NCBI GenBank assembly: GCA_020628545.1
Contig: JAHDEX010000006.1
Span: 32,643 to 96,642 of the forward strand
DNA: 64,000 nt
Reading direction: 5' to 3'
Source of the DNA: Paracoccaceae bacterium
Lineage (GTDB): Bacteria > Pseudomonadota > Alphaproteobacteria > Rhodobacterales > Rhodobacteraceae
Shown: in pieces, positions 29,953-39,764 of the stretch
How the letters are laid out: each line of letters begins with the position of its first letter
How positions within the stretch are numbered: position 1 is the stretch's first letter
Position numbers and translations under genes: made by a program
The notes under the pieces: generated by a model
Seen by the model: only the letters and a program-made list of their open reading frames with translations
Databases searched by the model: none
Told to the model about the DNA's origin: nothing

Positions 29953-30951
29953 TTATTCCTTCCGGGCTTGCTGTACATAGACAGCCGCCAAAATGATCAA
30001 CGCTTTTGCGATCAGCGCGACCTCGTCTTCTACGCCATTTGCCAGGAGCGTGTATTTCACCAGTTGGATGATGACCGCACCGAGGATCGCGCCGAATATC
30101 GGAGCCCGGCCTCCTTGCAGCAGGGCCCCACCCACGACCGCGGCAGCGATTGCATCAAGCTCCATCAGGTTCCCGTTGCGCGCAGCGTCTGAGGCCGAAT
30201 TGATGGCGACCACGATTAAACCAGCGAGCCCAGAAAGCGCCCCGCAAATCATGTAGACGCCGATCTTGACCCGTTTGACTGGTCCGCCTGAAAGCTCTGC
30301 GGCGCGTTCATTCCCACCGATTGCCAGCACGTAGCGGCCAAATGTCGTCTTGGTCACCACGAGGTACAGCACCCCTGCTATCGCAAGCGCGAGCCAACCC
30401 TGAAACGGCAATCCCAAGACCTTGCCCGTCCCAAGGTAGCTGAACGATGGGTTGGAAAACGTCTGCAGATTCCCGTTTGTTAGAACCTGCGCGATGCCCC
30501 GGCCCGAGATAAACAGGATTAGGGTCGCGATAATCGGCTGCACCTTCAGGTTTGCCACAAGGATCCCGTTGAACAAACCGCAGGCCAGCGCCGCGAAAAG
30601 AGGCAGGACGATCGCTAAAGTCACCCCGAGTGCCGGATAGGTTTGGCCAAACTCCGAAAGAAAGATCAGTGGCGCCAATGCCCCGGCAAGCGCCATGATC
30701 GCGCCAACCGACAAATCGATCCCGCCTGTGGCGATCACCAGTGTCATTCCCATTGCGACGATCGCAATGGTCGCAACTTGGGAGATGTTCACAAACAAGG
30801 TTTGCATCTGCAGGAAATTTGGCGTGAAAAGGATGTTGAACAGAAGGATCACGGCCAAAGCAACAAGGCCACCGTTTGCCCTCAGAAACGGGCCCCACGC
30901 GAATGTGCGTGACGTGCCACCCGGCTGCATTTCAGTATCTTGGGTGCTCAT
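29953..30951 (-). CDS. Ribose/galactofuranose-type ABC transporter permease (YtfT-like)
   Basis: ATGGIDLSVGAIMALAGALAPLIF...VQPIIATLILFISGRGIAQ. Confidence 0.9.
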   Translation of the reverse strand: MSTQDTEMQPGGTSRTFAWGPFLRANGGLVALAVILLFNILFTPNFLQMQTLFVNISQVATIAIVAMGMTLVIATGGIDLSVGAIMALAGALAPLIFLSEFGQTYPALGVTLAIVLPLFAALACGLFNGILVANLKVQPIIATLILFISGRGIAQVLTNGNLQTFSNPSFSYLGTGKVLGLPFQGWLALAIAGVLYLVVTKTTFGRYVLAIGGNERAAELSGGPVKRVKIGVYMICGALSGLAGLIVVAINSASDAARNGNLMELDAIAAAVVGGALLQGGRAPIFGAILGAVIIQLVKYTLLANGVEDEVALIAKALIILAAVYVQQARKE

Positions 30952-32474
30952 GCCGCCTGACCCTCCGTATGTGCCAAAGCGCGCACCAGCGCTTCTTCCG
31001 TGATACCGGGGTTGGTCAACTCCGTCACAATACGCCCTTCATTCAAAACGATGATGCGGTCAGCGCCTTCGACGATTTCCTCAAATTCAGAACTGATCAG
31101 CACGACGCCGACACCATTTGCGACAGAGTCCCGGATGATCGCCTGAATCTCGCGCTTGGCACCGACATCCACACCCCGCGTTGGTTCGTCCAAGATCAGG
31201 ACGTCTGGCTCGATGGCCAACCATCGGGCAAGCAGCACTTTTTGCTGGTTGCCGCCCGACAGCTCCCTGATCGGCTGCTCCATATTGGCCGTCTTGATTC
31301 CAAGCGCCTTAATATAGTGTTCGACGATCTCGCGTTCCTTCGCGCGGTCTATCTGGCCGCCTTTCCGCAATCGCGGAAGAAGCGCCAAAGTCAGATTTTC
31401 ACGCACCGACATGTCAGGAATGATGCCTTCGGCCTTGCGGTCTTCCGTCAAAAACCCAAATCCCGCGGCAATTGCAGCTGCAGGTGTCTTCAGCTTGGTA
31501 TCGCTCCCTTTGACGGTAATCTGCCCCTCGGTCAAAGCATCAACACCGAAGATCGCGCGCGCAGCCTCAGTCCGGCCAGCCCCAAGCAATCCACCCAAGC
31601 CGACGATTTCGCCGCGGCGCAGGGTCATATCAAATCCGTTCAGCCGCGGTCCTGTCGAAACGCCGTCGGCCTGCAACAGAATTTCGCCTTTTGCTTCGGA
31701 AATCTCATCTCGTCCAAATTCGGTCATCCCGGCTTGGGCAATATCGGCCGCATCCCGTCCGAGCATGCTGGCGATGAGTTCGAGCTTGGACGTCTCAGCA
31801 ATTTGGCGGCAATCCACTGTCCGACCATCGCGCATCGTCGTGACGCGGTCGCAAATTTCAAACAGTTCATCCAGGAAGTGCGACACGTACAGGACTGACA
31901 CTCCCGCCTCGCGCAGGCCTTTGACGACGCCGAAAAGCACTTCAACTTCTGACGCATCAAGGGACGATGTTGGCTCATCCATAATCACCAACCGCGCATT
32001 CAGCGACACCGCGCGCGCGATCGCAACAAGTTGCTGGATCGCGGTAGAATAACTGCCCAAAGGCGCGCGCACGTCAATGTCGATGCCAAACCGGGCTAGG
32101 ATCTCGCGGGAGCGCTTGTGCGCTTCCTTCCAATTGACAAAAACACCGAGGCGCTTCGGTTCATACCCCATCATCACATTTTCCGTGACAGACCGCAGCG
32201 GCACGAGGTTCAATTCCTGATAGATTGTGGCGATACCAGCGTCCTGCGCTTCGCGCGGACTGCTAATGTTGCTTTCTGTGCCATTGAAGACGACAGTACC
32301 ACCGTCCCGGCGATAGACCCCTGTCAGGATCTTGATCAACGTCGATTTACCGGCACCATTTTGCCCGATCAAAGCATGGACTTCGCCCGGCGTAATCTCG
32401 AGAGAGACGCCTGACAAAGCGCTCACCCCCGCGAAAGCCTTGTCGATATCGCGCATTTGAAGAAGCTCTGCCAT
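30948..32474 (-). CDS. Sugar ABC transporter ATP-binding protein, duplicated ATPase (YtfR-like)
   Basis: Two ABC cassettes: IGQNGAGKSTLIKILTGVYRRDGG and LSGGNQQKVLLARWLAIEPDVLILDEPTRGVDVGAK. Start chosen at MAELLQMRDIDKAF. Confidence 0.92.
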   Translation of the reverse strand: MAELLQMRDIDKAFAGVSALSGVSLEITPGEVHALIGQNGAGKSTLIKILTGVYRRDGGTVVFNGTESNISSPREAQDAGIATIYQELNLVPLRSVTENVMMGYEPKRLGVFVNWKEAHKRSREILARFGIDIDVRAPLGSYSTAIQQLVAIARAVSLNARLVIMDEPTSSLDASEVEVLFGVVKGLREAGVSVLYVSHFLDELFEICDRVTTMRDGRTVDCRQIAETSKLELIASMLGRDAADIAQAGMTEFGRDEISEAKGEILLQADGVSTGPRLNGFDMTLRRGEIVGLGGLLGAGRTEAARAIFGVDALTEGQITVKGSDTKLKTPAAAIAAGFGFLTEDRKAEGIIPDMSVRENLTLALLPRLRKGGQIDRAKEREIVEHYIKALGIKTANMEQPIRELSGGNQQKVLLARWLAIEPDVLILDEPTRGVDVGAKREIQAIIRDSVANGVGVVLISSEFEEIVEGADRIIVLNEGRIVTELTNPGITEEALVRALAHTEGQAA

Positions 32475-32507
32475 GTCACCCTCCCCGGCAAAGTTTGAAA
32501 CGCCGAA

Positions 32508-32537
32508 GGAGGCACGGTCAAGAACCGCGCCCCCTCC
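32508..32537 (-). other. Intercistronic stem-loop between SBP and ATPase genes
   Basis: Reverse strand GGAGGGGGCGCGGTTCTTGACCGTGCCTCC folds as a GC-rich hairpin with a wobble and a small bulge. Confidence 0.6.
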
Positions 32538-32550
32538 GAACAGGAAGGCT

Positions 32551-33522
32551 TTAGTAAGCTTCGTCGATGTGATCAGCTGCGTTGTCTTGCGTGAAGATAC
32601 GGTCCTGAACTTGCACCCAGTGCTCGATCTCCTCACCGGCTGCGTAGCGGTTCATCACTTCACAGGCGAGCGGACCGAAGAAGGGTGAGCTTTCAACGGT
32701 CACACCCATTTTGCCGTCGATAATCGCCTGAAGCGCGTCGCGCGTACCGTCGATGGAGACGACCAGAACGTCTTCACCTGGCTTGCGGCCAGCCAGTTCC
32801 AGCGCCTGGATCGCACCGATCGCCATTTCATCATTGTGGGCATAAACGATGTTTACCTCCGGATGAGCCTGCAGCAGTGTCTCCATGACCTGACGGCCGA
32901 GGTCGCGAGCAAAATCGCCAGTCTGCGATGCCACAATTTCAAATCGTGGATCCGCAGCGATTGCATCATCAAACCCGCTTTTGCGGTCGTTCGCTGGCGA
33001 AGACCCTGTGGTGCCTTCCAGCTGAACGATAATGCCTTTCTCACCCTCAAAGTTTTCAATCGTCCATTCTGCAACACGGCGACCCTGGTCGATAAAGTCA
33101 GACCCCAGGAATGCGACGAAGTCTGTTCCAGGCTGTGCCGCTGCCGGATCAACAGACCGGTCCACGAGGAACGTTGGAATGCCCGCCGCCTTGGCTTTTT
33201 TCACCGCTGGGATCAGTGGCTTTTCTTCGCGTGGCGGCAGGAACAGAATGTCAATTCCTTGGGCGATCATGCTGTCGACATCTGCGACCTGTTTTGCGGC
33301 AGAGCCTGCTGCATCGGTCGCAATCAGATCCCAGTTGCAAGACTCTGCGGTATCCATGAAGGACTTAGTTTCAGCGATGCGCCAAGGGTTGTTTGATTCC
33401 ATCTGGGCAAAGCCTACACGGTACCGTTCTTTCTGCTCCAATGGGGGCAGTTCGGCCGCTACCATTGACCCCATACCCAGGCTCAGGGCCGTCGCGGCCA
33501 TCAGCAAATTTCTGCGTTTCAT
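32551..33522 (-). CDS. Periplasmic sugar-binding protein (YtfQ-like)
   Basis: MKRRNLLMAATALSLGMGSMVAAELPPLEQKERYRVGFAQMESNNPWRIAETKSFMDTA...DILFLPPREEKPL. Confidence 0.9.
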   Translation of the reverse strand: MKRRNLLMAATALSLGMGSMVAAELPPLEQKERYRVGFAQMESNNPWRIAETKSFMDTAESCNWDLIATDAAGSAAKQVADVDSMIAQGIDILFLPPREEKPLIPAVKKAKAAGIPTFLVDRSVDPAAAQPGTDFVAFLGSDFIDQGRRVAEWTIENFEGEKGIIVQLEGTTGSSPANDRKSGFDDAIAADPRFEIVASQTGDFARDLGRQVMETLLQAHPEVNIVYAHNDEMAIGAIQALELAGRKPGEDVLVVSIDGTRDALQAIIDGKMGVTVESSPFFGPLACEVMNRYAAGEEIEHWVQVQDRIFTQDNAADHIDEAY

Positions 33523-33572
33523 GTCTTTCCTCCACTTAATACGCCAGTGTCCTCCCGGCGCGATTGATGGGG

Positions 33573-35042
33573 TTACCCCCAATTCAAGTAAGTCGTCTGT
33601 TTTTTCAGGTAGGCGTCGAAGCCATACTGACCGTCCTCGCCACCAATGCCGGAATGTCCCCACCCGGTGTGAAAGCCCTGAACGGCCTCTCCATTGCTGC
33701 GATTGATGTAGATTTCGCCAAATTTCAGGGCGTAAGGTGTCTGTGCGATCTGCCGGGCGTTCTGCGTGAACATATATGCCGACAGCCCGAACGAGGTGTC
33801 GTTGGCAAGGGATACGGCTTCGTCGAAGCCGCTAACCCGTTTGGCAGCGACAACCGGACCAAAAATTTCCTCCTGTAGAAGCGGAGACGCATTATCTGCA
33901 ACTTCCAAAACAGTCGGCGCAATCCAGTGGCCCTTCTCGTAGGGGCCATCCCGAAGCGCACCGCCTTCCAACAAGACCTCGGCCCCGGCGTCGGTGCCGC
34001 GGGCAACAATTTCAGCAATCTTGTCGATTTCGACACCACTGACCTTCGGCCCCATGTCGACGTCGGTCATCGGGTCACCGATGGTCAGCGCCTTGCTGGC
34101 GGCAACAAATTTCTCAAGAAACTCGTCAGCTATCCCCTCGTGCAAATACATTCGCTCATTGCAGGTGCAAATCTGTCCGCAGTTTGTGTAGCGCCCGGCC
34201 ACTGCCGCCGATACGGCACTGTCAATGTCCGCATCGGCCATAACAATGAACGGTGCCTTGCCCCCAAGTTCCAAGCGCACAATCTTCAGCTCATCCGCGG
34301 CCGACCTGCAAATCTCGCGCCCTGCGCGGGTGCTGCCTGTCATGGTGATTAGGTCTGTGTCGGGGTGTTCAACCAAACGCTGTCCAACAACTGCGCCACG
34401 TCCAGTGACAACATTGAACACACCTTTTGGGAGACCCACCTTATCCGCCAGCTCTGCCAAGGCCAAACCTGAAAACGGTGTGATCTCGTGGCTGAGCAAC
34501 ACAAAGGTATTGCCCGCGATCAGGGCCGGTCCCAATTTTCGCGTCGCAAGTGCAGCAGGGTAGTTCCACGCTGTGAGACCTACGACCACACCAATGGGAT
34601 GGCGGCGGATTTGGATTTCTTCAGACTGATTATCCGAAGTGACGATATCACCTTGGATCCGACGAGCTTGCTCAACAGCGTAGCGTAAGAATGTGACCGC
34701 GGCACTAATCTCACCGCGCGCCTGCGATAAAGGCTTGCCTTGCTCCATAGTGACGAGAGTTGCCAGTCGTTCGGCATCTGCTTCAACCGCATCGGCGAGG
34801 GCGCTTACATACCCTGCCCGCTCGATTGCCGGACGGGTTGCCCAGAGTGGAAATGCTGCCCGCGCCGCTGCCACGGCTGCGTCCGCATCATCCGCAGTTC
34901 CATCCACGATATGCCCGATCAGGCGTTCATTGGCTGGGTTCTCCACTTCGATCAGCGGTGCATCCCCCACGGATTGCCATGCTCCATCCAGGTACATTGC
35001 GCCCAGCATTGGCGCGTCCTCAGACAGCTTTTCAGCGAACAT
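33573..35042 (-). CDS. Aldehyde dehydrogenase, lactaldehyde/glycolaldehyde dehydrogenase (AldA)-like
   Basis: VVVGLTAWNYPAALATRKLGPALIAGNTFVLLSHEITP...LELGGKAPFIVMADADIDSAV...YTNCGQICTCNERMYL. Confidence 0.87.
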   Translation of the reverse strand: MFAEKLSEDAPMLGAMYLDGAWQSVGDAPLIEVENPANERLIGHIVDGTADDADAAVAAARAAFPLWATRPAIERAGYVSALADAVEADAERLATLVTMEQGKPLSQARGEISAAVTFLRYAVEQARRIQGDIVTSDNQSEEIQIRRHPIGVVVGLTAWNYPAALATRKLGPALIAGNTFVLLSHEITPFSGLALAELADKVGLPKGVFNVVTGRGAVVGQRLVEHPDTDLITMTGSTRAGREICRSAADELKIVRLELGGKAPFIVMADADIDSAVSAAVAGRYTNCGQICTCNERMYLHEGIADEFLEKFVAASKALTIGDPMTDVDMGPKVSGVEIDKIAEIVARGTDAGAEVLLEGGALRDGPYEKGHWIAPTVLEVADNASPLLQEEIFGPVVAAKRVSGFDEAVSLANDTSFGLSAYMFTQNARQIAQTPYALKFGEIYINRSNGEAVQGFHTGWGHSGIGGEDGQYGFDAYLKKQTTYLNWG

Positions 35043-35128
35043 TGCGCGTCCTCCCCAAGCCACATCTGCCTCCAAACAAGTGCGGCAATATTGAGACTCA
35101 ATGTGATAGTTAATAAATTACCTATGTC

Positions 35129-35148
35129 AATTACTAATATTAGTAATT
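35129..35148. promoter_or_regulatory. 20-bp perfect palindrome, candidate LacI-family operator
   Basis: AATTACTAATATTAGTAATT in the divergent ALDH/lacI-type intergenic region. Confidence 0.75.
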
Positions 35149-35208
35149 TCCACTAATTGCGTCGCTTGCGAAAGTCGGCTACTACAAATGAGGGATGGAG
35201 GAGGCGTC

Positions 35209-36309
35209 ATGAAAGACGACCAAAGCAGGTCAGCACTCGCAGCTCAGCCAAAGCGCCGCGGACGTGTGACGATGCGTGATATTGCGCGTGTCGCAGGATG
35301 TTCGCAGCCGACAGTGTCTTTCGTTCTCAACGACAATGACTCGGTCAAAATCTCAGAACAGACCCGCCTCCGCGTACTCGATGCTGCGCGAGAGCTTGGC
35401 TACAAAGCGCCGGTTCAACCGGCAAGGGCAGCGGGCAAAACCACTCCGTACATTGATGGCCCGATTGCTTTTGTGATCGACACCCTGGCAACCAGCCCTG
35501 AAGGCGTAAATGCCTTCGACGGTGTCATGGAAGCGGTGAAAGCAACTGGCAACATCGTTATTCTTGCTGAAACCAGGAACGATCCGGTGCTTGAGCCAAA
35601 AACGCTGCAGTACTTCATCGATCAACGGGTTTCTGCAATCATTTATGCCTGCGTGTTCACGCGCCAAGTGACGCTGCCGCAAGTCCTGCAGGAGACAGAC
35701 ATTCCGGTTTTTCTGCTGAATTGCTACAGCGAAGACTTGTCCCGTCCCGGCGTCATTCCGGGTGAAATCTCGGGTGGCCACACGGCGACAAATGCTTTGA
35801 TCAACGCAGGTCACAAGCGGATCGGCCTCATCACAGGTGAGCTACACATGGAATGCGCCAGTGGGCGCTATACCGGTTATCGCAATGCACTCGCCTCTGC
35901 CGATCTGCCTTTCGCCGAGGAACTCGTGGTCGAAGGCAACTGGCTTCCTAGCTCTGGCTTCGAAGGCACGCGCAAACTCATGTCGCTGCCAAACCCACCC
36001 ACCGCCATCTTCTGCGCAAATGACCGCATGGCGGTTGGCTGCTACGAGGCGCTGAAGGAAATGGGGCTGTCGATCCCCGAAGACATTTCGGTCATCGGCT
36101 ACGACGATGACGAAATCGCCCGTCACCTGTCACCCCCGCTCACATCCATGAACCTCGCTGATCGCTCCATGGGCCGCTGGGTCATTGATCAGCTCTTCCA
36201 CGGCGAAGCGGGCAATGACCGCCACCCTGTCACCAAGCTGGAGTGCGCTTTGGTGGAACGCGACTCCATCGCCCCACCCAAAGGCGACCGGCGGAACTCC
36301 AACAAATGA
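35209..36309 (+). CDS. LacI-family transcriptional regulator
   Basis: GRVTMRDIARVAGCSQPTVSFVLNDNDSVKISEQTRLRVLDAARELGYKAP HTH plus periplasmic-binding-like effector domain. Confidence 0.93.
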   Translation: MKDDQSRSALAAQPKRRGRVTMRDIARVAGCSQPTVSFVLNDNDSVKISEQTRLRVLDAARELGYKAPVQPARAAGKTTPYIDGPIAFVIDTLATSPEGVNAFDGVMEAVKATGNIVILAETRNDPVLEPKTLQYFIDQRVSAIIYACVFTRQVTLPQVLQETDIPVFLLNCYSEDLSRPGVIPGEISGGHTATNALINAGHKRIGLITGELHMECASGRYTGYRNALASADLPFAEELVVEGNWLPSSGFEGTRKLMSLPNPPTAIFCANDRMAVGCYEALKEMGLSIPEDISVIGYDDDEIARHLSPPLTSMNLADRSMGRWVIDQLFHGEAGNDRHPVTKLECALVERDSIAPPKGDRRNSNK

Positions 36310-37916
36310 CCGCGACCTTCGATCACATCGTGATCGGAGGTGGATCATCCGGCGCCGCCTGCGCCGCACGCTTGGTCAAGGCAGGCGCCCGCGTGCTGCT
36401 GCTAGAAGCGGGACATTCCAACCGTCACCCCCTCCTCGATATGCCACCTGGCATCTTCAAGATGATCAACGGCTCGAAGTTCATGCGGTATCACAAGACC
36501 GAGCCGCAAGCGCATCTCGACGGCCGCGTCCATGACATCCCGCAAGGCAACGTCCTCGGCGGCGGCTCTTCCGTCAACGCCCAGGTTTACATGCGCGGGC
36601 GCCCGTCCGACTATGACGCGTGGAACGACATCCTGCATGGCGCAAACGATGGCGTGGGATGGGGCTGGAAAGACGTCCTGCCCTACTTTCGTGGGATGGA
36701 GGCGAACAACCGTTTCGCCGACGATCTGCACGGCACCGATGGCGAGGTCCTTGTCTCCGACCCCGGCCATATCAATGAAATGTCCCGCTGGTTTGTCCAG
36801 GCGGTGCAGCAAATGGGCGAACCGTTTAATCCGGATTTCAACGGCCCAGCGCAACGCGGCGTTGGCTTCTACCAGTTCACCAACCGCCACGGGCGGCGCA
36901 GCTCATCCGCCTATGCGTTTCTGTCGCCGCTCAGGGATGACCCGAACCTGAGCATCAAGCTTCACGCCGAAGTCGCTGCAATCCAACTCACCGGTGATCG
37001 CGCAAAAGGTGTCACCTACCGTGACAAAACAGGCGACCATCAGGCCAACGCGACGGGAGAAATCATCGTCGCCGCAGGCGCCCTCGTCTCACCAAAGATC
37101 CTCATGCAATCGGGCATCGGCCCCGAAGACCACCTCGCCGAGCATAACGTCAATACCCTGCACGCCCTGCCAGGGGTCGGCCAAAACCTGATCGACCACC
37201 CAGAAGTCCCGATCACCGCTTTCGCCAACGGCCCCTACGGCTACTTCAAACAGGGTGACGGCTGGCGCATGCTGCGCAACGGCATCCAGTTTAAGCTCTT
37301 CGGCAGCGGCCCCGTCACCTCTGCAGGGGTAGAGGCCGGCGCATTCGTCAATCCGGCAGACCCATCCGCTGACCCAACCATCCAAGCCTTCTGCGTCCCC
37401 ATCGTCTACCTTGACCGCGACGCACTGGACGAAGTCGAAGATGACTACGGCCTCACCGTCACCACAGTTGTTGTCAAACCCAAGTCCCGCGGAAAGGTCC
37501 GCCTGCGATCAAACGATCCCTTCGCCATGCCCAGCGTCTCACCCAACCTGCTCAAACACCCTGACGACATGGCAGAGATGATCCGCGGCCAGCGCTTCTT
37601 CCGCGAAGCCTTCGAAACCCGCCCCCTCTCCGACCGCATCGGCAGCATCGTCATCCCCGAACGCGACGACGACGCGACGCTCATGGCACATTGCAAACGC
37701 TTCGTGAAAACCAACTACCACCCTGCGGGCACCTGCAAGATGGGCGCGGACAATGACCCGCTCGCTGTGCTCGATAGCCGCATGCGCGTGCGCGGCATTG
37801 AAGGGTTGCGGGTCTGTGACATGTCTGCTGTTCCGGACATCAACGCGGGCAACACCAACGCCCCTGCCATGATGCTCGGCGCCCGCTGCGCCGATCTGAT
37901 CCTCGAAACCGCTTAG
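36306..37916 (+). CDS. GMC-family FAD oxidoreductase (choline dehydrogenase-like)
   Basis: MTATFDHIVIGGGSSGAACAARLVKAGARVLLLEAG...GNVLGGGSSVNAQVYMRG...GTCKMG; ATGA overlap with lacI-type gene. Confidence 0.93.
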   Translation: MTATFDHIVIGGGSSGAACAARLVKAGARVLLLEAGHSNRHPLLDMPPGIFKMINGSKFMRYHKTEPQAHLDGRVHDIPQGNVLGGGSSVNAQVYMRGRPSDYDAWNDILHGANDGVGWGWKDVLPYFRGMEANNRFADDLHGTDGEVLVSDPGHINEMSRWFVQAVQQMGEPFNPDFNGPAQRGVGFYQFTNRHGRRSSSAYAFLSPLRDDPNLSIKLHAEVAAIQLTGDRAKGVTYRDKTGDHQANATGEIIVAAGALVSPKILMQSGIGPEDHLAEHNVNTLHALPGVGQNLIDHPEVPITAFANGPYGYFKQGDGWRMLRNGIQFKLFGSGPVTSAGVEAGAFVNPADPSADPTIQAFCVPIVYLDRDALDEVEDDYGLTVTTVVVKPKSRGKVRLRSNDPFAMPSVSPNLLKHPDDMAEMIRGQRFFREAFETRPLSDRIGSIVIPERDDDATLMAHCKRFVKTNYHPAGTCKMGADNDPLAVLDSRMRVRGIEGLRVCDMSAVPDINAGNTNAPAMMLGARCADLILETA

Positions 37917-38776
37917 CCTTTCACGGCCCCCGCCGTCAGCCCCGACTGGAACTGGCGGGTCATCAGCAGATAAGCAATCACCACCGGTAGTGTTGAAACG
38001 ACCACGGATGAGAACACCAATCCCCATTCCGTCGAATAGGACCCGATGAAAGACACGATCCCAACCGGCATCGTCTGCACCTCAGGCTTGAAGGCGAGGA
38101 TCAGGGGAATGAAGAACTCATTCCACATCCACACCCCGTTCAGGATCGCGACAGAGATCAGCCCGGGTTTCATCAGCGGCAACACGATACGGATGAAGAT
38201 CTGCCACTCCGTCGCGCCATCCATCCGCGCCGCATGCACCAGATCACGCGGCAAAGCCGCCGCAATCGGCGTCAAAACCAACACTCCCAAAGGCAGCCCC
38301 ATCGCAATGTATGGCACAATCAACGCCAAAAGCGTCCCGAACAGCCCCACCGCCTTCAACACGATAAAGAGCGGCAGAATGATCGCATGCACCGGCACCA
38401 AAAGCCCCGCAACAAACAGCGTATAAAGCCCCATCGCGAACTTCTTTTCTTTTCGGCTGAGACCATAGGCAATCATCGTCGCCAGGAACGTGCTGACCAA
38501 CACCGCCACCGTCGTCACAATGATCGTATTCGGAAGTGTCAGCGACAGCTGCGCATCCGTCCACGCGCGGCTGTAGTTCTCGATCTTCCATTCTTTCGGC
38601 AAGCCAAACGGGTTGATGAAGAACTCCGGCACCGACTTGAATGAGGCGATGACCATGAAGAAGAGCGGCCCGAGCACCCAGAGCGATGCAACAACCAAAA
38701 CCGCCGTCCGTGCCGTCTTGCCCACGAAGACGCCAAAGTCGCTCTGGCTGCGCTGCAATTGCGGTGCGCTGCTCAT
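37913..38776 (-). CDS. CUT1 sugar ABC permease (MalG-like)
   Basis: VHAARMDGATEWQIFIRIVLPLMKPGLISVAI EAA-loop motif. Confidence 0.92.
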   Translation of the reverse strand: MSSAPQLQRSQSDFGVFVGKTARTAVLVVASLWVLGPLFFMVIASFKSVPEFFINPFGLPKEWKIENYSRAWTDAQLSLTLPNTIIVTTVAVLVSTFLATMIAYGLSRKEKKFAMGLYTLFVAGLLVPVHAIILPLFIVLKAVGLFGTLLALIVPYIAMGLPLGVLVLTPIAAALPRDLVHAARMDGATEWQIFIRIVLPLMKPGLISVAILNGVWMWNEFFIPLILAFKPEVQTMPVGIVSFIGSYSTEWGLVFSSVVVSTLPVVIAYLLMTRQFQSGLTAGAVKG

Positions 38777-39708
38777 CCCTCAATCTCCCGGCTGCGCAGG
38801 ATGCGTATCAGACCCCAACAGATCGCCGCCATCACCACCATCATCAAAAGCGCCATCGCGACCCCAAAGGCAAAGCGGATCTCAGCGCTCGAAAACGATG
38901 ATCCGCCGAAGGCTGTGCGATAGATCAGTGTGCCCAGAACATCTGTCCCAAAGTTCGGGGCGCCCAAAGGCCCGGTCAAAACATAGACCACGTCGAACGT
39001 TCGAAATGTCCCGATAAACGTCAGAACCGTGAGTGCGGTGAAGGCCGGGGACAATTGCGGGAAGACGACCCGCCAAAAGATCTGGCGCGTGTTGGCGCCA
39101 TCCATCGCGGCGGCTTGTTTCAATTCTTCGGGTACGTTCTGTAACCCGGACAGGTAAATGATGATCGACCAGCCCATGGAGTTCCAGGCGGTCACAAACA
39201 CGATCACCGCCAACGCCGTGCCGGGCTGAGACAGCCATTGCCCGGCCAGGAACCCAAGCCCAATCGCCTCCAGCATCGGGTTCACAAGGCCAATGTTGGG
39301 CGACAGCATAAGGGTCCAAACAAAGCCGGTCGCAACCAGTGACATGATTACAGGCAGGAACAGCACCGTCCGATAAAACTGCATGAAGCGCGGTTTCTCG
39401 TTCAGAAGTACGGCCAGATAAAGCCCGATTGTGTGCTGAAAGATCAGGATCGCGATGAAGATAACCGCATTATGAAACGCGGCGCGATAGAACGGATAGT
39501 ACGTTAGGATCTCTGCGTAGTTGGCGAGACCGACAAAGGACAAATCGTTCCCAAGGCCCGACCAATTGGTCATTGAGACGCCAAAGGCAAAGGCCAATGG
39601 CAGCAACATGACGGCAAGGAAAAACAGGAACCCCGGCAAGACAAACCACAAATGCCCATAGCGCAACGAAAACTGCGATGGCGGTTTGGGAAGTGTGGCC
39701 TGTGTCAT
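38773..39708 (-). CDS. CUT1 sugar ABC permease (MalF-like)
   Basis: LKQAAAMDGANTRQIFWRVVFPQLSPAFTALTVL EAA-loop; 6 TM pattern. Confidence 0.92.
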   Translation of the reverse strand: MTQATLPKPPSQFSLRYGHLWFVLPGFLFFLAVMLLPLAFAFGVSMTNWSGLGNDLSFVGLANYAEILTYYPFYRAAFHNAVIFIAILIFQHTIGLYLAVLLNEKPRFMQFYRTVLFLPVIMSLVATGFVWTLMLSPNIGLVNPMLEAIGLGFLAGQWLSQPGTALAVIVFVTAWNSMGWSIIIYLSGLQNVPEELKQAAAMDGANTRQIFWRVVFPQLSPAFTALTVLTFIGTFRTFDVVYVLTGPLGAPNFGTDVLGTLIYRTAFGGSSFSSAEIRFAFGVAMALLMMVVMAAICWGLIRILRSREIEG

Positions 39709-39732
39709 GCCGGAGAACCTGTCTGGAAAGAA

Positions 39733-39756
39733 GGGGCCACAGACGCAGCCCCTTGG
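39733..39756 (-). other. Intercistronic stem-loop between SBP and permease genes
   Basis: AAGGGGC-CACAGACGCA-GCCCCTT, 7-bp perfect stem. Confidence 0.55.
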
Positions 39757-39764
39757 GAGGACCC

